DNA of 64,000 nt from Caryophanales bacterium UBA5026 (GCA_002416285.1 DICM01000030.1:928-64927), one strand, 5' to 3'. Counted from the stretch's first letter, positions 1 through 9,149 are shown. The notes: a model not told the origin generated them from the sequence alone. Translations and numbers: made by a program.

Positions 1-2
1 AC

Positions 3-12
3 TTATCACCTA
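3..12 (-). promoter_or_regulatory. Possible ribosome binding site of a gene beyond the left edge
   Basis: On the minus strand the first bases read AGGTGATAAGT. The same GGTGATA string stands directly before the ATG of several genes in this window (hrcA, the gene at 40983, the dockerin gene at 60071). The start codon would lie just outside the window. This is inference from a recurring pattern. Confidence 0.3.
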
Positions 13-37
13 TTAAGTATCGCTCAAACTATCAAAA

Positions 38-373
38 TTAAATATTTTTATTTAGTGAGTACTTGACAGGTACTAGTATCAAGCCTCCTCTTTTTTCTCT
101 CTTTTCTTTCATTACTTTTATAATATCATCGAAGTTACTTTCCTGTAGCTTATTAATTGAGCATATTACCTCCATTAAGTCAGCTGATTCTTCAACGATT
201 TCATCACGATTATTTTTTTCGATTGCCTCTAGTAACTCTTGACATTCTTCTTTTAGCTTTTTTACTAATTCATCCCTATATTCATCATCATTTAATATGT
301 GTGAAACAGGTTTTTCACCATTCAATTCTATTATTTCAATGATTTTATCTCGAACTAATTTATTATATTGCAT
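38..373 (-). CDS. MazG-like nucleotide pyrophosphohydrolase
   Basis: A 111-residue, highly charged protein that begins MQYNKLVRDKIIEII, the typical opening of small house-cleaning pyrophosphohydrolases annotated as phosphoribosyl-ATP pyrophosphohydrolase-like. The EECQELLEA and EESADLMEV segments carry the paired acidic residues expected to bind magnesium in the all-alpha NTP pyrophosphatase fold. Family members hydrolyse nucleoside triphosphates to monophosphate and pyrophosphate; the substrate cannot be read from sequence. No histidine biosynthesis genes are nearby, which argues against HisE. The ATG follows AGGAGAG at a normal distance. It is the last gene of the minus-strand run in the window. 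Confidence 0.75.
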   Translation of the reverse strand: MQYNKLVRDKIIEIIELNGEKPVSHILNDDEYRDELVKKLKEECQELLEAIEKNNRDEIVEESADLMEVICSINKLQESNFDDIIKVMKEKREKRGGLILVPVKYSLNKNI

Positions 374-394
374 AACATCTCTCCTATACTTCTT

Positions 395-1132
395 TTATTT
401 TATAATTTCATAATTCGTTGTTTCATCTACAAATTCAATTGAAATCTGATTGTTTTCTTTTCTTGCTCCTACAATGTAGTCAAAATTATTCTCTGTTACA
501 GAACTTGTAAGACATCTGCTATTAGAATTTTCACAACGGAAGGTTCCTTTAATCTCATAAATCGGTTGGGTTGTATATTTTAAAAACTTAACAGTTTCTA
601 TCTCAAAGAACTCAAAATCGTATTGTTCCTTCATATAATTTGTAAATGGATCTATCATTAGATTTTCAGCAATTTCCATATCGGTAGAATAACCACCGCC
701 TTCATCAAACTCTACCAAGGTATAATATCCATTTTCCTCTTTTATACGAACAAATCCTTTATAAACAAATTTCTTTGTATAATCGATATCTTCTGCCTGA
801 CTGACGTACAAACATGGGATTTCTTTGCTCGTCTTACATCTCGCATTAAATGTCAAATAATAAGTTAGAATATTGTCTTTCTTTCCTAAATATTGAATAT
901 CTTTTAGTTTTAAATAGCTAAGATCATCTGTATTGTATAAATCGTTATTTTTAAAATACCCCTCAGTCATTTCCAGTAAAGTATGCGATAATTTTTGCGC
1001 ATCATTCATTTCTACTTTTCTTACTTTTTTCTCATCAAGTTTCGGAATTAGATAAAACCATACTACTAAGCCTACTATAATAAGCATTAAAAGAGCTGCA
1101 CCTACTACTATAATTTTATTTTTATTGTTCAT
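395..1132 (-). CDS. Membrane-anchored extracytoplasmic protein, unknown function
   Basis: I do not recognise a family. The 245-residue protein has a short basic N-terminus and one hydrophobic segment at about residues 7-27, ending WFYLIPKL, followed by a hydrophilic region that should lie outside the membrane. Two close cysteine pairs (CKTSKEIPC near residue 95 and CENSNSRC near residue 200) could form disulfides. The anchor resembles that of the protein at 21065-21754 (VWTLPKL after a valine-rich helix), so the two may be distant paralogues. It lies downstream of murC, separated by the murC terminator. Confidence 0.6.
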   Translation of the reverse strand: MNNKNKIIVVGAALLMLIIVGLVVWFYLIPKLDEKKVRKVEMNDAQKLSHTLLEMTEGYFKNNDLYNTDDLSYLKLKDIQYLGKKDNILTYYLTFNARCKTSKEIPCLYVSQAEDIDYTKKFVYKGFVRIKEENGYYTLVEFDEGGGYSTDMEIAENLMIDPFTNYMKEQYDFEFFEIETVKFLKYTTQPIYEIKGTFRCENSNSRCLTSSVTENNFDYIVGARKENNQISIEFVDETTNYEIIK

Positions 1133-1170
1133 TCTTTCACTCCTACCTAATAGAATTATAACATACTAAC

Positions 1171-1193
1171 AAAAAAATGAGAATTAATTCTCA
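1171..1193 (-). terminator. Rho-independent terminator of murC
   Basis: The palindrome TGAGAATTAATTCTCA (1178-1193) overlaps the murC stop codon and is followed on the minus strand by seven T residues (1171-1177). Confidence 0.8.
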
Positions 1194-2497
1194 CCTTTAT
1201 TTTGATAAAATTCAATTACTTCATTTTCTAGTGTTGATAAATCATTAGGACTTAAAAACGCTATTACTGTATTTTCATATTGTTCTAATTTTATCGCATC
1301 TGTTTTCTCTATTGCCTCTCCATGTATTAAATTTTGAACAATGGTATTAGCTGTAATATTTGGAAAATCTTCCTGTTTCTCTCTTGAACCATGAACTGGT
1401 AAAATATAGGAATAGTCAGCTTGATTCATTACCTCCGCTAGATCGTCCGCAAATTCTTCGGTTCTAGAGAATGTATGTGGTTGAAAAACAGTGACAATCT
1501 TCTTATCTGGGTATTTTTGACGAATTGCTTTAATTGTTGCTTTTACTTCATTCGGATGGTGAGCATAATCATCAATAATAACATTAGAGCCTGCTACTGT
1601 TTCAGAAAATCTTCTTTTTGCTCCTTTAAAAGTTTTAAAAATCTTAGATATATCCCTAGCTTCCATACGTTCGTAATAGCAAGCAGCAATAACAGCTAAG
1701 GCATCTAAAAGCATATGCTTCCCATAAATCGGTAGATCAAATGCACCATAGTAGTTTCCTTCGACCTCAACTTCAAAACTAGTACCAGTCTCTTTATAGA
1801 CAACATCAGTTGCACGAACATCGTTATCCTCATCCAACCCATAGAAGAAAATTGGTTTTGTCACTTCTAATGAATGTGTATAAGGATCATCACCACACGC
1901 TAAAATCATTTTCTCAGCTTTATTCGCATATTCCTGATAAGCATCGATGACATCATCGATATTTTTAAAGTAATCAACATGATCTAAATCAATATTTGTA
2001 ATAATAGCAATGTACGGTGTATAGTGTAAGAAATGTCTTCTATACTCACATGCCTCTAAAGCAAAATATTCATTTTTAGGATCAGCAAAACCAGTTCCAT
2101 CACCGATTAGGTAGTTTGCTCCTACCGTACCGTTTAAAACATGCGCTAACATGGATGTTGTAGTCGTTTTCCCATGACATCCAGCAATCGTAATCGTTTT
2201 AAACTTTCTTGTCAGATGTCCAACCATTTCTGCATAGCTATACATCTTAAGTTCTAATTCTTTTGCTTTGGCAACTTCCACATTTTCCTCATGAAAAGTT
2301 GCTCCTCTTACAATTTTCATACCAGGTTGAATATTTTTCTCGTCAAATGGTAGTACAGGGATTTCTAATTCATGAAGCCCAATTTCTGTAAAGAAATGCT
2401 CCTCTACGTCACTTCCTTGTACTTCATATCCTATACGTTTCATAATTTGTGCTAATGCACTCATACCAGACCCTTTTATTCCAATAAAATGATACAT
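1184..2497 (-). CDS. murC: UDP-N-acetylmuramate--L-alanine ligase
   Basis: MurC adds the first L-alanine to UDP-MurNAc in the cytoplasmic stage of peptidoglycan synthesis, using ATP. The 437-residue product starts with the Rossmann motif GIKGSGMSALA, carries the Mur-ligase ATP loop GCHGKTTTTSML at about residue 105, and the central YRRHFL and DDYAHHPNEV motifs typical of MurC. Length matches the family (about 430-460). It sits directly behind the Tad pilus genes (12 bases after tadC) and is not in the murG-murB cluster at 54-56 kb, so the mur genes are split in this genome. Confidence 0.95.
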   Translation of the reverse strand: MYHFIGIKGSGMSALAQIMKRIGYEVQGSDVEEHFFTEIGLHELEIPVLPFDEKNIQPGMKIVRGATFHEENVEVAKAKELELKMYSYAEMVGHLTRKFKTITIAGCHGKTTTTSMLAHVLNGTVGANYLIGDGTGFADPKNEYFALEACEYRRHFLHYTPYIAIITNIDLDHVDYFKNIDDVIDAYQEYANKAEKMILACGDDPYTHSLEVTKPIFFYGLDEDNDVRATDVVYKETGTSFEVEVEGNYYGAFDLPIYGKHMLLDALAVIAACYYERMEARDISKIFKTFKGAKRRFSETVAGSNVIIDDYAHHPNEVKATIKAIRQKYPDKKIVTVFQPHTFSRTEEFADDLAEVMNQADYSYILPVHGSREKQEDFPNITANTIVQNLIHGEAIEKTDAIKLEQYENTVIAFLSPNDLSTLENEVIEFYQNKGEN

Positions 2498-2509
2498 AAA
2501 TCCATCTCC

Positions 2510-3205
2510 TTATTGCGTTAAAAATTGAACAATGAATGGTCCTAAAACTAATAATAATATTAGTGGAACCACAAATAGAACGGAAATAATACTTACCCTA
2601 TTCGGGATCTTATTGATTTGTCCTTTAATCTCTAAAATTTGTTTTCCTCTTAAGAAATCTATTTGATGATACATCGTATCAATAATATTATTTCCAAAAA
2701 CACTCGTTTGAATCATGTTGAGAATAATATTATTGATTGTTTCAGAAGGAATCCTTTTTTTCATATCTTCTAAAGCTTCCATCAATGATTTACCAAATTT
2801 TACTTCAAATAGAGCTCTTTTAAATTCATTTGAAAGTTCTGAATCAACATTAAACACGGTAATGTCGAGTGCATTCTCTAAATTTCTTCCAGATTCTAAG
2901 GTAAGAGTTAGAATTTCAAAGAAATAAAGAGCTTCGTGATCTAACTTCTGAATTCGCTTCTTAATTGGTACTTCTATTGTTACATAATAGTATAAGTAAT
3001 AATAGACAATTGTTGCTAGTGGGGCATAAATATATCCCATCTTAGCTGTATAAAGAATCACTAAGAACACCAGTAAAGATGAGAAAATACGAAAATTTAG
3101 AAATGCTTCTGTATTTAATTTTGTGTCTCCTAATAGAGCAATTTTGGAATCGATCGCTTCGATATCCTTTCCTCTATAAATCTTTCTTACAAAGCTACCT
3201 TTCAT
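2510..3205 (-). CDS. tadC: TadC-like pilus assembly membrane protein (T2SS F domain)
   Basis: A 231-residue integral membrane protein of the type II secretion F family. Hydrophobic segments lie near residues 45-85 and at the C-terminus (about 200-230), around a cytoplasmic domain with the family-like pattern ALYFFEILTLTLESGRNLENAL. In Tad systems TadC pairs with TadB to form the inner-membrane platform on which the TadA ATPase acts. It follows the TadB-like gene by four bases. At 231 residues it is near the short end for TadC. The N-terminus MKGSFVRKIYRG is cytoplasmic in character. Confidence 0.8.
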   Translation of the reverse strand: MKGSFVRKIYRGKDIEAIDSKIALLGDTKLNTEAFLNFRIFSSLLVFLVILYTAKMGYIYAPLATIVYYYLYYYVTIEVPIKKRIQKLDHEALYFFEILTLTLESGRNLENALDITVFNVDSELSNEFKRALFEVKFGKSLMEALEDMKKRIPSETINNIILNMIQTSVFGNNIIDTMYHQIDFLRGKQILEIKGQINKIPNRVSIISVLFVVPLILLLVLGPFIVQFLTQ

Positions 3206-3209
3206 TTTC

Positions 3210-4724
3210 TCACATCCTTACTTTCATAATTTTTCTTACCAACATAATATAGACAGAATAAAGAATGAAAATAATACCAGAAAGCATTCTTCCTATATCA
3301 GTTGTAATTAGTGGTGACAAGTAAGTCGGGCTAATTAGTGAAATAAATAGGATAAATAAAATTGGGATGGCAATTAAAACTATTACAATAATTTTTGAAC
3401 CACCTGTCAAAGATAATAGCTCCAATTTTAATTTTTTCTTATTAAACATCGATGACTCTATCGATGAGAAGACTTTAATAATATTTCCACCAGTACGATT
3501 TAGAATCGATAATGATGCTGTTAAATAGGCGACTTCCTCTAATGCAACTCGTTTAGAAAACCGGTCAAATACAACATCCACTTCTAATCCAAAAGATAAT
3601 TCCATTGCAATCTTCTCAAATTCTCTACCAATCGGTCCTTTTAATTCCTTTGTTACCAAATCCACAGCTTGTGTAATACTACGGCCTGATTTAAAAGCAT
3701 TATTCATGATGATAATTGCTTGTAATAAATCATTTTCAAGTTCGTTACGGTACAGTTTATATCTTGAGATAAAAATTAAATCTGGTAAGAAAAAGCCAAA
3801 AATAATCGGTAATACTGACTCATATAAAGTAATTACTTGATACTGAATTGTTTTAGAAAAGATCGCTACTACTAATAATACACCAGCAGATAAAAACTTA
3901 CAAGAAATTAAATCAATTTCATCCTCATAAACAGAGTGATAAATCGGTAAATACTTACGGTATTTCTTTGAGTGTTTCTGTAAAAATACAGACTTCTTCA
4001 AATACCCTCTCATTTTTTCTAAAACTGACCGATAAAATTTCCCGAGTTTATCCGTAAACGATTCAGAATTGTTTCGAATCGGATCGACACTATATTTAGC
4101 TAAACGTCTTTCTAGGGATAAACTACGGCGATAAATGATAACTCTCCATAAAAGTAACGCTAAAAGAGTAATGATTACAATCTGAATAGCTAATAAACTA
4201 CTTCCAGGATCTCTTATAACATTTAGTGGAACCGTTTTCGTTGTTATATTACCGGCACCATCACTAACTGTGAAAGTAATTTCAGTTAATCCTATTTTTG
4301 AAAGATCTAGCTCGTCGATATTAGATGTAATCGATTTTGTTAAGTTCCCAGTTTGCTCATCATAAGCTTTGACATAATTACTGAAATCTAATTCTTGTCC
4401 TTTTTTTGTTTGATACACTGTGAGAGAACTATCTTGTACTGTAATAACTGGCTTTTCAAAATCTAACTTATAAAGACCACTCATTTGGGTACTAGAACTG
4501 TTTGCCCCATACTCAGTTACTCTTATTTGGAATGTACCTGTTTCCGTTAGCGGAATTGTAATTGCTTTTGATGTGGTTATTTCATATGTTTCATAACTGT
4601 TACCATCTTTAAGTATTTCATACATTAACTTCCTTGTTGTGGAATGAGGAGTAAAAACAATATTCAGTTCTTGATTTCCTGTTTGTTCTTGACTTTCTAA
4701 AGAAAATCCAGAATTTCCCTGCAT
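3210..4724 (-). CDS. tadB: TadB-like platform protein with an N-terminal Ig-like region
   Basis: The C-terminal part (about residues 200-504) is a T2SS F-type domain with the characteristic LENDLLQAIIIMNNAFKSG stretch and hydrophobic segments near residues 265-310 and 440-500. The first 170 residues are unusual: a beta-rich hydrophilic region ending in an Ig/DUF5011-like segment (KPVITVQ, then TEITFTVSDGAGN), followed by a transmembrane helix near residues 178-195. No signal peptide is visible. The ATG at 4724 (MQGNSGF) is preferred because AGGAGGG lies seven bases upstream; an upstream in-frame start would overlap tadA. TadB proteins normally lack such an ectodomain. Confidence 0.8.
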   Translation of the reverse strand: MQGNSGFSLESQEQTGNQELNIVFTPHSTTRKLMYEILKDGNSYETYEITTSKAITIPLTETGTFQIRVTEYGANSSSTQMSGLYKLDFEKPVITVQDSSLTVYQTKKGQELDFSNYVKAYDEQTGNLTKSITSNIDELDLSKIGLTEITFTVSDGAGNITTKTVPLNVIRDPGSSLLAIQIVIITLLALLLWRVIIYRRSLSLERRLAKYSVDPIRNNSESFTDKLGKFYRSVLEKMRGYLKKSVFLQKHSKKYRKYLPIYHSVYEDEIDLISCKFLSAGVLLVVAIFSKTIQYQVITLYESVLPIIFGFFLPDLIFISRYKLYRNELENDLLQAIIIMNNAFKSGRSITQAVDLVTKELKGPIGREFEKIAMELSFGLEVDVVFDRFSKRVALEEVAYLTASLSILNRTGGNIIKVFSSIESSMFNKKKLKLELLSLTGGSKIIVIVLIAIPILFILFISLISPTYLSPLITTDIGRMLSGIIFILYSVYIMLVRKIMKVRM

Positions 4725-4737
4725 ATAGTATCCCTCC

Positions 4738-6063
4738 TTATGATTCAAAAATATCTTTCATTGTGTCGATTCCACGAGCCACAATTTTATCATATACATT
4801 CGGTACAAAATCGTATTTGACGAATTCCCCAATCACTTCTCGATCAGATAAAACTCCTGTTTGATTAAATGCGAAAATCTCATTCAAATGAATAACATCA
4901 TCATCAAATCCTGTTACTTCACAAATACTTGTTACTTTTCTTTTTCCGTCGCTTAACCGTTGAATATGAACGACAATGTCGATCGCATTTTCGATATATT
5001 CGCGAAGAGCTTTAACTGGGATTTCCATTCCGGCCATCAAAATCATCGTTTCAAGACGGTTTAAAGCATCGGCAGGAGAATTGGCATGCATGGTTGTTAA
5101 ACTACCATTATGCCCTGTATTCATCGCTTGAAGCATATCGAATGCTTCTTTTCCACGAACTTCTCCAACAATAATTCTATCTGGTCTCATACGAAGGGAA
5201 TTTATTACTAAATCACGAATTGTGATTTCACCCTGTCCTTCATAATTAGTAAGTCTTGTTTCAAGTGAAATAACATGTTCTTGTTCTAATTTCAACTCAG
5301 CTGCATCTTCAATCGTAATAATTCGTTCCTCATGACCGATAAAAGAAGATAAAACATTTAGTAAGGTGGTCTTTCCTCCACCAGTTCCTCCACATATAAT
5401 AAGGTTTAATTTGGCCTGAACACAAGCCTGTAGAAAACGAGCCATATATGGTGTAAGCGTTCCGGTTCTAAGAAAGTCATCGACATTTGCTAGTTCTTCT
5501 TTGAATTTACGAATTGTCATAACTGGTCCGTTTAATGAAAGTGGCGGTACTACTGCATTTAATCTGGATCCATCTTCTAGTCTCGCATCTACCATTGGAT
5601 TAGCTGTATCAATCGTCCGTCCAAGCGGTTGGATCATTCGTTGAATGGTTCTTACAATATGCTCTTCATTAATGAAAGAGATACTTGTATCGCGAATAAT
5701 ATTACCATCTAATTCAATATAGATTTCATTTGTTCCGTTAACCATAATTTCCGTAATTTCTTTATCATTTAATAACTCTGTTAATGGACCATAGCCACTA
5801 ATTTCATTATCGATTAGATTGTATAAATAGTTGCGTTCAACGTTGGTTAGGTCATATCCTTCAATCGTCGCATCGATTTCTTTCTTAACAAATTCATCCA
5901 TGCTTTTCACATTTGTAACGTTGTGATCGATTAGATTTTGAATGATCTTATTTCTAAGCTCATCTAATAAATGTTTATTTTTAAAGGCATCATAGTCATC
6001 TATCTCTTGAAAACTGGCAGATTCTAACTTTACTTCAAATTCATCGACGAAATTTCTTGCCAT
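4738..6063 (-). CDS. tadA: TadA/CpaF secretion ATPase
   Basis: A 441-residue member of the VirB11/CpaF ATPase family that powers Flp/Tad pilus assembly. The N-terminal domain is followed by GYGPLTELL and the IMVNG strand. The Walker A motif GGTGGGKTT is at about residue 225, the Asp box ITIEDAAEL follows, then a Walker B-like region [15 protein letters not shown] and the His box TTMHANSP. All are intact, so the enzyme should be active. It overlaps the tadZ stop by one base (TAATG), consistent with translational coupling. Confidence 0.93.
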   Translation of the reverse strand: MARNFVDEFEVKLESASFQEIDDYDAFKNKHLLDELRNKIIQNLIDHNVTNVKSMDEFVKKEIDATIEGYDLTNVERNYLYNLIDNEISGYGPLTELLNDKEITEIMVNGTNEIYIELDGNIIRDTSISFINEEHIVRTIQRMIQPLGRTIDTANPMVDARLEDGSRLNAVVPPLSLNGPVMTIRKFKEELANVDDFLRTGTLTPYMARFLQACVQAKLNLIICGGTGGGKTTLLNVLSSFIGHEERIITIEDAAELKLEQEHVISLETRLTNYEGQGEITIRDLVINSLRMRPDRIIVGEVRGKEAFDMLQAMNTGHNGSLTTMHANSPADALNRLETMILMAGMEIPVKALREYIENAIDIVVHIQRLSDGKRKVTSICEVTGFDDDVIHLNEIFAFNQTGVLSDREVIGEFVKYDFVPNVYDKIVARGIDTMKDIFES

Positions 6064-6830
6064 TAGTTTCGGCCCCTTTCTTTTAATAGTGCATTAGCAA
6101 TTTTCTTTAAATTATCAAAACCCTTTTTATGTAATCTCATAACACCTTTTTCAAGAGTTAATATTTTGCCATCCATAACGTATTTATCAATATTTTTGAT
6201 ATAAAAACTGCTTGGAATTGTATAGTCGATATTATCATTAATAATGTTTTTCATATCGTACTTTGTAAAATAATTTCCTCTTTTATCTACTGAATCATTT
6301 AAAATGATTTTATAATTGTTACGACCCATATCACGATAGATAGAAACCATTGTTCTCATATTCTTTAAATCCATTGGATCATTTGTAATCAAGTATAAAA
6401 TTTCATCACTAACATCCATAGTAACTAAGTTAATATCGTTTAAGACAGGACTTGAATCAATCAAAATGATATCATATTTCAACTTTGCTTTCGATAGTAC
6501 GATTTGAAGATATTTACTATTAATCTTTCCTGCTGTTCTTGGATCTTTCGGAGATGCGATGACATCGATATTTTCCATAAACGGAGTAACATAATCGTTT
6601 AAATTATCAAAACGATTGTTATTTAAATCGTCAACAAGCGTAAAAAGATCAGCTGTTGGTTCAATGTTTAAAGAAGCAGCAACAGAACCAGTATATAGAT
6701 CAAAATCCATAATTAATACTCGCTTTTCCATTTCTTTAAAAATTCCAGCTAAGTTTAAAACAGTAGTTGTTTTACCTGTTCCTCCTTTTACAGAAGTTAC
6801 AAAAAATATCTTTGCTTGTTGTAGTGCCAT
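6063..6830 (-). CDS. tadZ: TadZ/CpaE-like MinD/ParA ATPase
   Basis: A 255-residue protein with the deviant Walker A motif VKGGTGKTT near residue 15, the switch segment DFDLYTGS, and the Walker B-like IILIDSSP around residue 122. In Tad loci such proteins localise the pilus machine at the pole or membrane. The N-terminal receiver-like domain found in many CpaE/TadZ proteins is absent; only the ATPase domain remains. It is embedded in the pilus operon between the TadG-like gene and tadA, which supports this role over plasmid partition or MinD. Confidence 0.85.
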   Translation of the reverse strand: MALQQAKIFFVTSVKGGTGKTTTVLNLAGIFKEMEKRVLIMDFDLYTGSVAASLNIEPTADLFTLVDDLNNNRFDNLNDYVTPFMENIDVIASPKDPRTAGKINSKYLQIVLSKAKLKYDIILIDSSPVLNDINLVTMDVSDEILYLITNDPMDLKNMRTMVSIYRDMGRNNYKIILNDSVDKRGNYFTKYDMKNIINDNIDYTIPSSFYIKNIDKYVMDGKILTLEKGVMRLHKKGFDNLKKIANALLKERGRN

Positions 6831-6834
6831 ACTA

Positions 6835-7203
6835 TCATCCTTTCACAATTCTTATTTTATCTTCTACTTTGTATGCTCGATAAGAAAGTTTGTACTTCTC
6901 TTGTTTTGTTCCTAAGAGATGGGTAAATATCGTTTTTGTTTCAAGTGTTACACTAGCGTCAATTCGCTCACCTAACATCAAGTCGATATTAATTGCCTTT
7001 TTTAAATTTTTATTCATCAATGCACGGATTTCCGTTTCATCAAGGTTTTCCTCTAAAGCAGTTTTTAAGATTCGTTTCATCTCAGATTCTGCTTCTAATT
7101 TAGTTAAAGTTACACTCCCATAATCGATTACTATTCCAAGTAACATTAGAATGATTGGGAGCATGAGGGCGAATACAACTAATACCTGTCCTCTATTTTT
7201 CAT
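6835..7203 (-). CDS. TadG/TadE-like pseudopilin
   Basis: A 122-residue protein that opens MKNRGQVLVVFALMLPIILMLL. A short basic leader ends in glycine, then comes a hydrophobic helix with the TadE/TadG-type FALMLP pattern. It should be inserted in the membrane and cleaved after the glycine by a prepilin peptidase. The remainder is hydrophilic and charged. The von Willebrand domain of long TadG proteins is missing, so this is a minor pilin-like form. Its start overlaps the stop of the upstream TadE-like gene by 11 bases. Confidence 0.75.
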   Translation of the reverse strand: MKNRGQVLVVFALMLPIILMLLGIVIDYGSVTLTKLEAESEMKRILKTALEENLDETEIRALMNKNLKKAINIDLMLGERIDASVTLETKTIFTHLLGTKQEKYKLSYRAYKVEDKIRIVKG

Positions 7204-7525
7204 AGACCGTCGTTTCCACTTCTATTTTGTTTTTCAATACTTGATCTAGTCCAGGAGTTGTAATTTTGAGCGATTTAGAAAGTGTAATTGTTGTTAGTTG
7301 ATCTTTCTTTTCAATTCCAATATTAAGCCTTTTTTTCTGAACATACGCTGTATATTCGTCAAATTTCTTGTCTTGGTACAAATCCGCTACGACATCGAGC
7401 TCATTCATCAATTGGTACCTTTGATAAAACACATTTCCAATATCAAATAACCCTAAGAAAATAAGTAATAAAATCGGTAAAATCAAGATAAATTCGACTA
7501 GAGCTTGTCCTTTTTGATCTTTCAT
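7193..7525 (-). CDS. tadE: TadE-like minor pseudopilin
   Basis: A 110-residue protein starting MKDQKGQALVEFILILPI, the classic TadE signature: basic leader, Gly cleavage site, QALVEF and a hydrophobic helix. TadE-like proteins are minor components of Flp pili processed by the prepilin peptidase. The cleavage context KGQALVE is nearly identical in the flp pilin just upstream, so the same peptidase probably handles both. No prepilin peptidase gene is visible in the window. Confidence 0.8.
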   Translation of the reverse strand: MKDQKGQALVEFILILPILLLIFLGLFDIGNVFYQRYQLMNELDVVADLYQDKKFDEYTAYVQKKRLNIGIEKKDQLTTITLSKSLKITTPGLDQVLKNKIEVETTVYEK

Positions 7526-7576
7526 AAACCACCTCTATCTTGTATCATTATACCGTAAATTTTGCTCTGAAACAAC

Positions 7577-7600
7577 AAAAAATGATACAAAGTATCATTT
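7577..7600 (-). terminator. Hairpin terminator between flp and the rest of the Tad operon
   Basis: AAATGATAC (7580-7588) pairs with GTATCATTT (7592-7600) across a three-base loop and is followed on the minus strand by a T-rich run. It overlaps the flp stop codon. Partial termination here would give more pilin mRNA than assembly mRNA (inference). Confidence 0.7.
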
Positions 7601-7796
7601 ATCGATCTACACAGGCTCCCTCACCAGGTTTAGAACCTTCTACATATACTTTATCTACAAGATCACAAGATGATTTCACCATCGAATCGTGTAAATAACC
7701 TCCGAGTAACTTAACCACTCCTACAACAACCACACTAATTACTGCAATAATTAATAAGTATTCGACAAGTGCTTGTCCTTTTCTATTTAATTTCAT
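7599..7796 (-). CDS. flp: Flp-type major pilin
   Basis: A 65-residue prepilin: MKLNRKGQALVEYLLIIAV. The leader ends in glycine and the mature protein would start QALVEY, with the Glu at position five that is conserved in type IVb Flp pilins, followed by a hydrophobic helix. Two cysteines in the short C-terminal part (SSCDLVDK and GEGACVDR) may form a disulfide. It is the first gene of the Tad operon, has a good AGGAGGT site, its own promoter and a terminator just after the stop, as expected for an abundant structural subunit. Confidence 0.9.
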   Translation of the reverse strand: MKLNRKGQALVEYLLIIAVISVVVVGVVKLLGGYLHDSMVKSSCDLVDKVYVEGSKPGEGACVDR

Positions 7797-7828
7797 AAGA
7801 ATAACCTCCTGCTACTATAACTATACAC

Positions 7829-7857
7829 ATCTTATAACGTTTTTCAAAATTTGTCAA
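7829..7857 (-). promoter_or_regulatory. Sigma-A-type promoter of the Tad/Flp operon
   Basis: On the minus strand TTGACA (7852-7857) is followed after 17 bases by TAAGAT (7829-7834), about 30 bases before the flp ATG. Confidence 0.6.
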
Positions 7858-7895
7858 TTAAAATTATTTATGTTATATTATTTTCTGGTGATAGT

Positions 7896-8231
7896 ATGAA
7901 CGTTTTAATAGGAAATTCTACAGTTCCAATAGTTGTTTGTTCCAAATTTTGGAAAAGATTTAAAGGAATGATGTTTCGTAAAAAAACTGATCAAGGTTAT
8001 TATTTTCCTAATTGTAATGGAATTCATACCTTTTTTATGATTCAGCCAATTGATGTTGTCTTGACTGATCAAAATGACATCATTCTATATCATTATAAAA
8101 ACATAAAACCATGGAAGATAATTTTACCAAAAAGAAATGTAAAAAATACATATGAATTTCCTATTGGAATTCTACTTGGCATTGAAATCGGTAATAAGAT
8201 AACAAAAGTCAAAAAAATTGATAGTCAATAG
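7896..8231 (+). CDS. DUF192 family protein
   Basis: A 111-residue protein with the DUF192 signature: RFKGMMFRK near residue 25 (family pattern GLMFR) and FFMIQPIDVVLTD, corresponding to the IPLDVVFLD region. The biochemical function is not established. A TTG codon at 7851 would extend the frame, but it overlaps the flp promoter; ATG at 7896 with GGTG just upstream is preferred. The gene is divergent from the Tad operon. Unlike many DUF192 proteins it has no signal peptide from this start. Confidence 0.8.
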   Translation: MNVLIGNSTVPIVVCSKFWKRFKGMMFRKKTDQGYYFPNCNGIHTFFMIQPIDVVLTDQNDIILYHYKNIKPWKIILPKRNVKNTYEFPIGILLGIEIGNKITKVKKIDSQ

Positions 8232-8245
8232 CTATCAATTTTTTT
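8211..8245. terminator. Bidirectional terminator between the DUF192 gene and tsf
   Basis: A perfect 14-base stem (8211-8224 with 8232-8245, seven-base loop) flanked by A and T runs. It covers the stop codon of the plus-strand gene and lies just after tsf on the minus strand. Confidence 0.85.
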
Positions 8246-8250
8246 AATTC

Positions 8251-9126
8251 TTATTTATTATTGATTTGATTCATAACTTCAGTAGCAAAGTCTTCTTCTT
8301 TTTTTTCAATACCCTCTCCTACTTCAAAACGAATCATATTAATGATTGAACCACCATTATTTTTTACATAAGTTGAAACACTGATGTCACCATCTTTAAC
8401 AAATGGTTGCTCTTCAAGACAAATTTCTTTATAGTATTTTTGAATACGTCCTTCAACCATTTTTTCAGCGATTTCTGCTGGTTTTCCTTCATTGATTGCT
8501 TGTTCTTTTAGAACTTCTCTCTCACGGTCTAATTCATCAGCAGGAACATTTTCCTTACGAATGTATTTTGGACGCATTGCTGCTGCATGCATAGCAACAT
8601 CTTTTGCAACTTCTTCTGAAGTTCCTTCAACAATTGTTAAAACTGCAATTCTACCACCCATATGGATATATGAACCAAATGATTCACTATCGGTTTTTTC
8701 AACTTTTGCAAAACGACGAAAACTTAATTTTTCACCAATCTTAGCTGTTTTTGCAATAAGGTAGTCGTTAATTGTAGCTCCTTCATATGGAAGAGCTAAA
8801 ATAGATTCTTCATCTTCTACATCATTATTCATAATTGTTGCTAAAAGTACATTAACTAATTCTTTAAATTCTTCATTTTTAGCAACAAAATCTGTTTCTG
8901 AGTTTACTTCTACTACTACAGCTTTATTTCCATCAACTAAAATAGCAGCAGTTCCTTCAGCAGCAATACGATCTGCTTTTTTTGCAGCTTTAGAAATTCC
9001 TTTTTCTCTTAACCAATCGATAGAAGCATTAATATCACCATTATTTGCTTCAAGTGCTTTTTTACAGTCAAGCATTCCTGCTCCTGTTTTTTCTCTTAGC
9101 TCTTTTACTAAACTTGCACTAATCAT
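8251..9126 (-). CDS. tsf: Elongation factor Ts
   Basis: EF-Ts exchanges GDP for GTP on EF-Tu. The 291-residue protein has the N-terminal UBA-like domain (VKELREKTGAGMLDCKKAL), the conserved SETDFVAKNEEF segment at about residue 75 that contacts EF-Tu, and the core dimerisation domain with HAAAMRPKYI. Length is typical. It follows rpsB in the usual bacterial order, with a terminator-like hairpin and a strong GAGGAGG site in the gap. Confidence 0.97.
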   Translation of the reverse strand: MISASLVKELREKTGAGMLDCKKALEANNGDINASIDWLREKGISKAAKKADRIAAEGTAAILVDGNKAVVVEVNSETDFVAKNEEFKELVNVLLATIMNNDVEDEESILALPYEGATINDYLIAKTAKIGEKLSFRRFAKVEKTDSESFGSYIHMGGRIAVLTIVEGTSEEVAKDVAMHAAAMRPKYIRKENVPADELDREREVLKEQAINEGKPAEIAEKMVEGRIQKYYKEICLEEQPFVKDGDISVSTYVKNNGGSIINMIRFEVGEGIEKKEEDFATEVMNQINNK

Positions 9127-9149
9127 AATTATTCCTCCTCATTATATAA

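Noticed and set aside
7851..7895. Upstream TTG start for the DUF192 gene
   Set aside because: It would place coding sequence over the -35 of the flp promoter and adds 15 residues not seen in the family; ATG 7896 is better.
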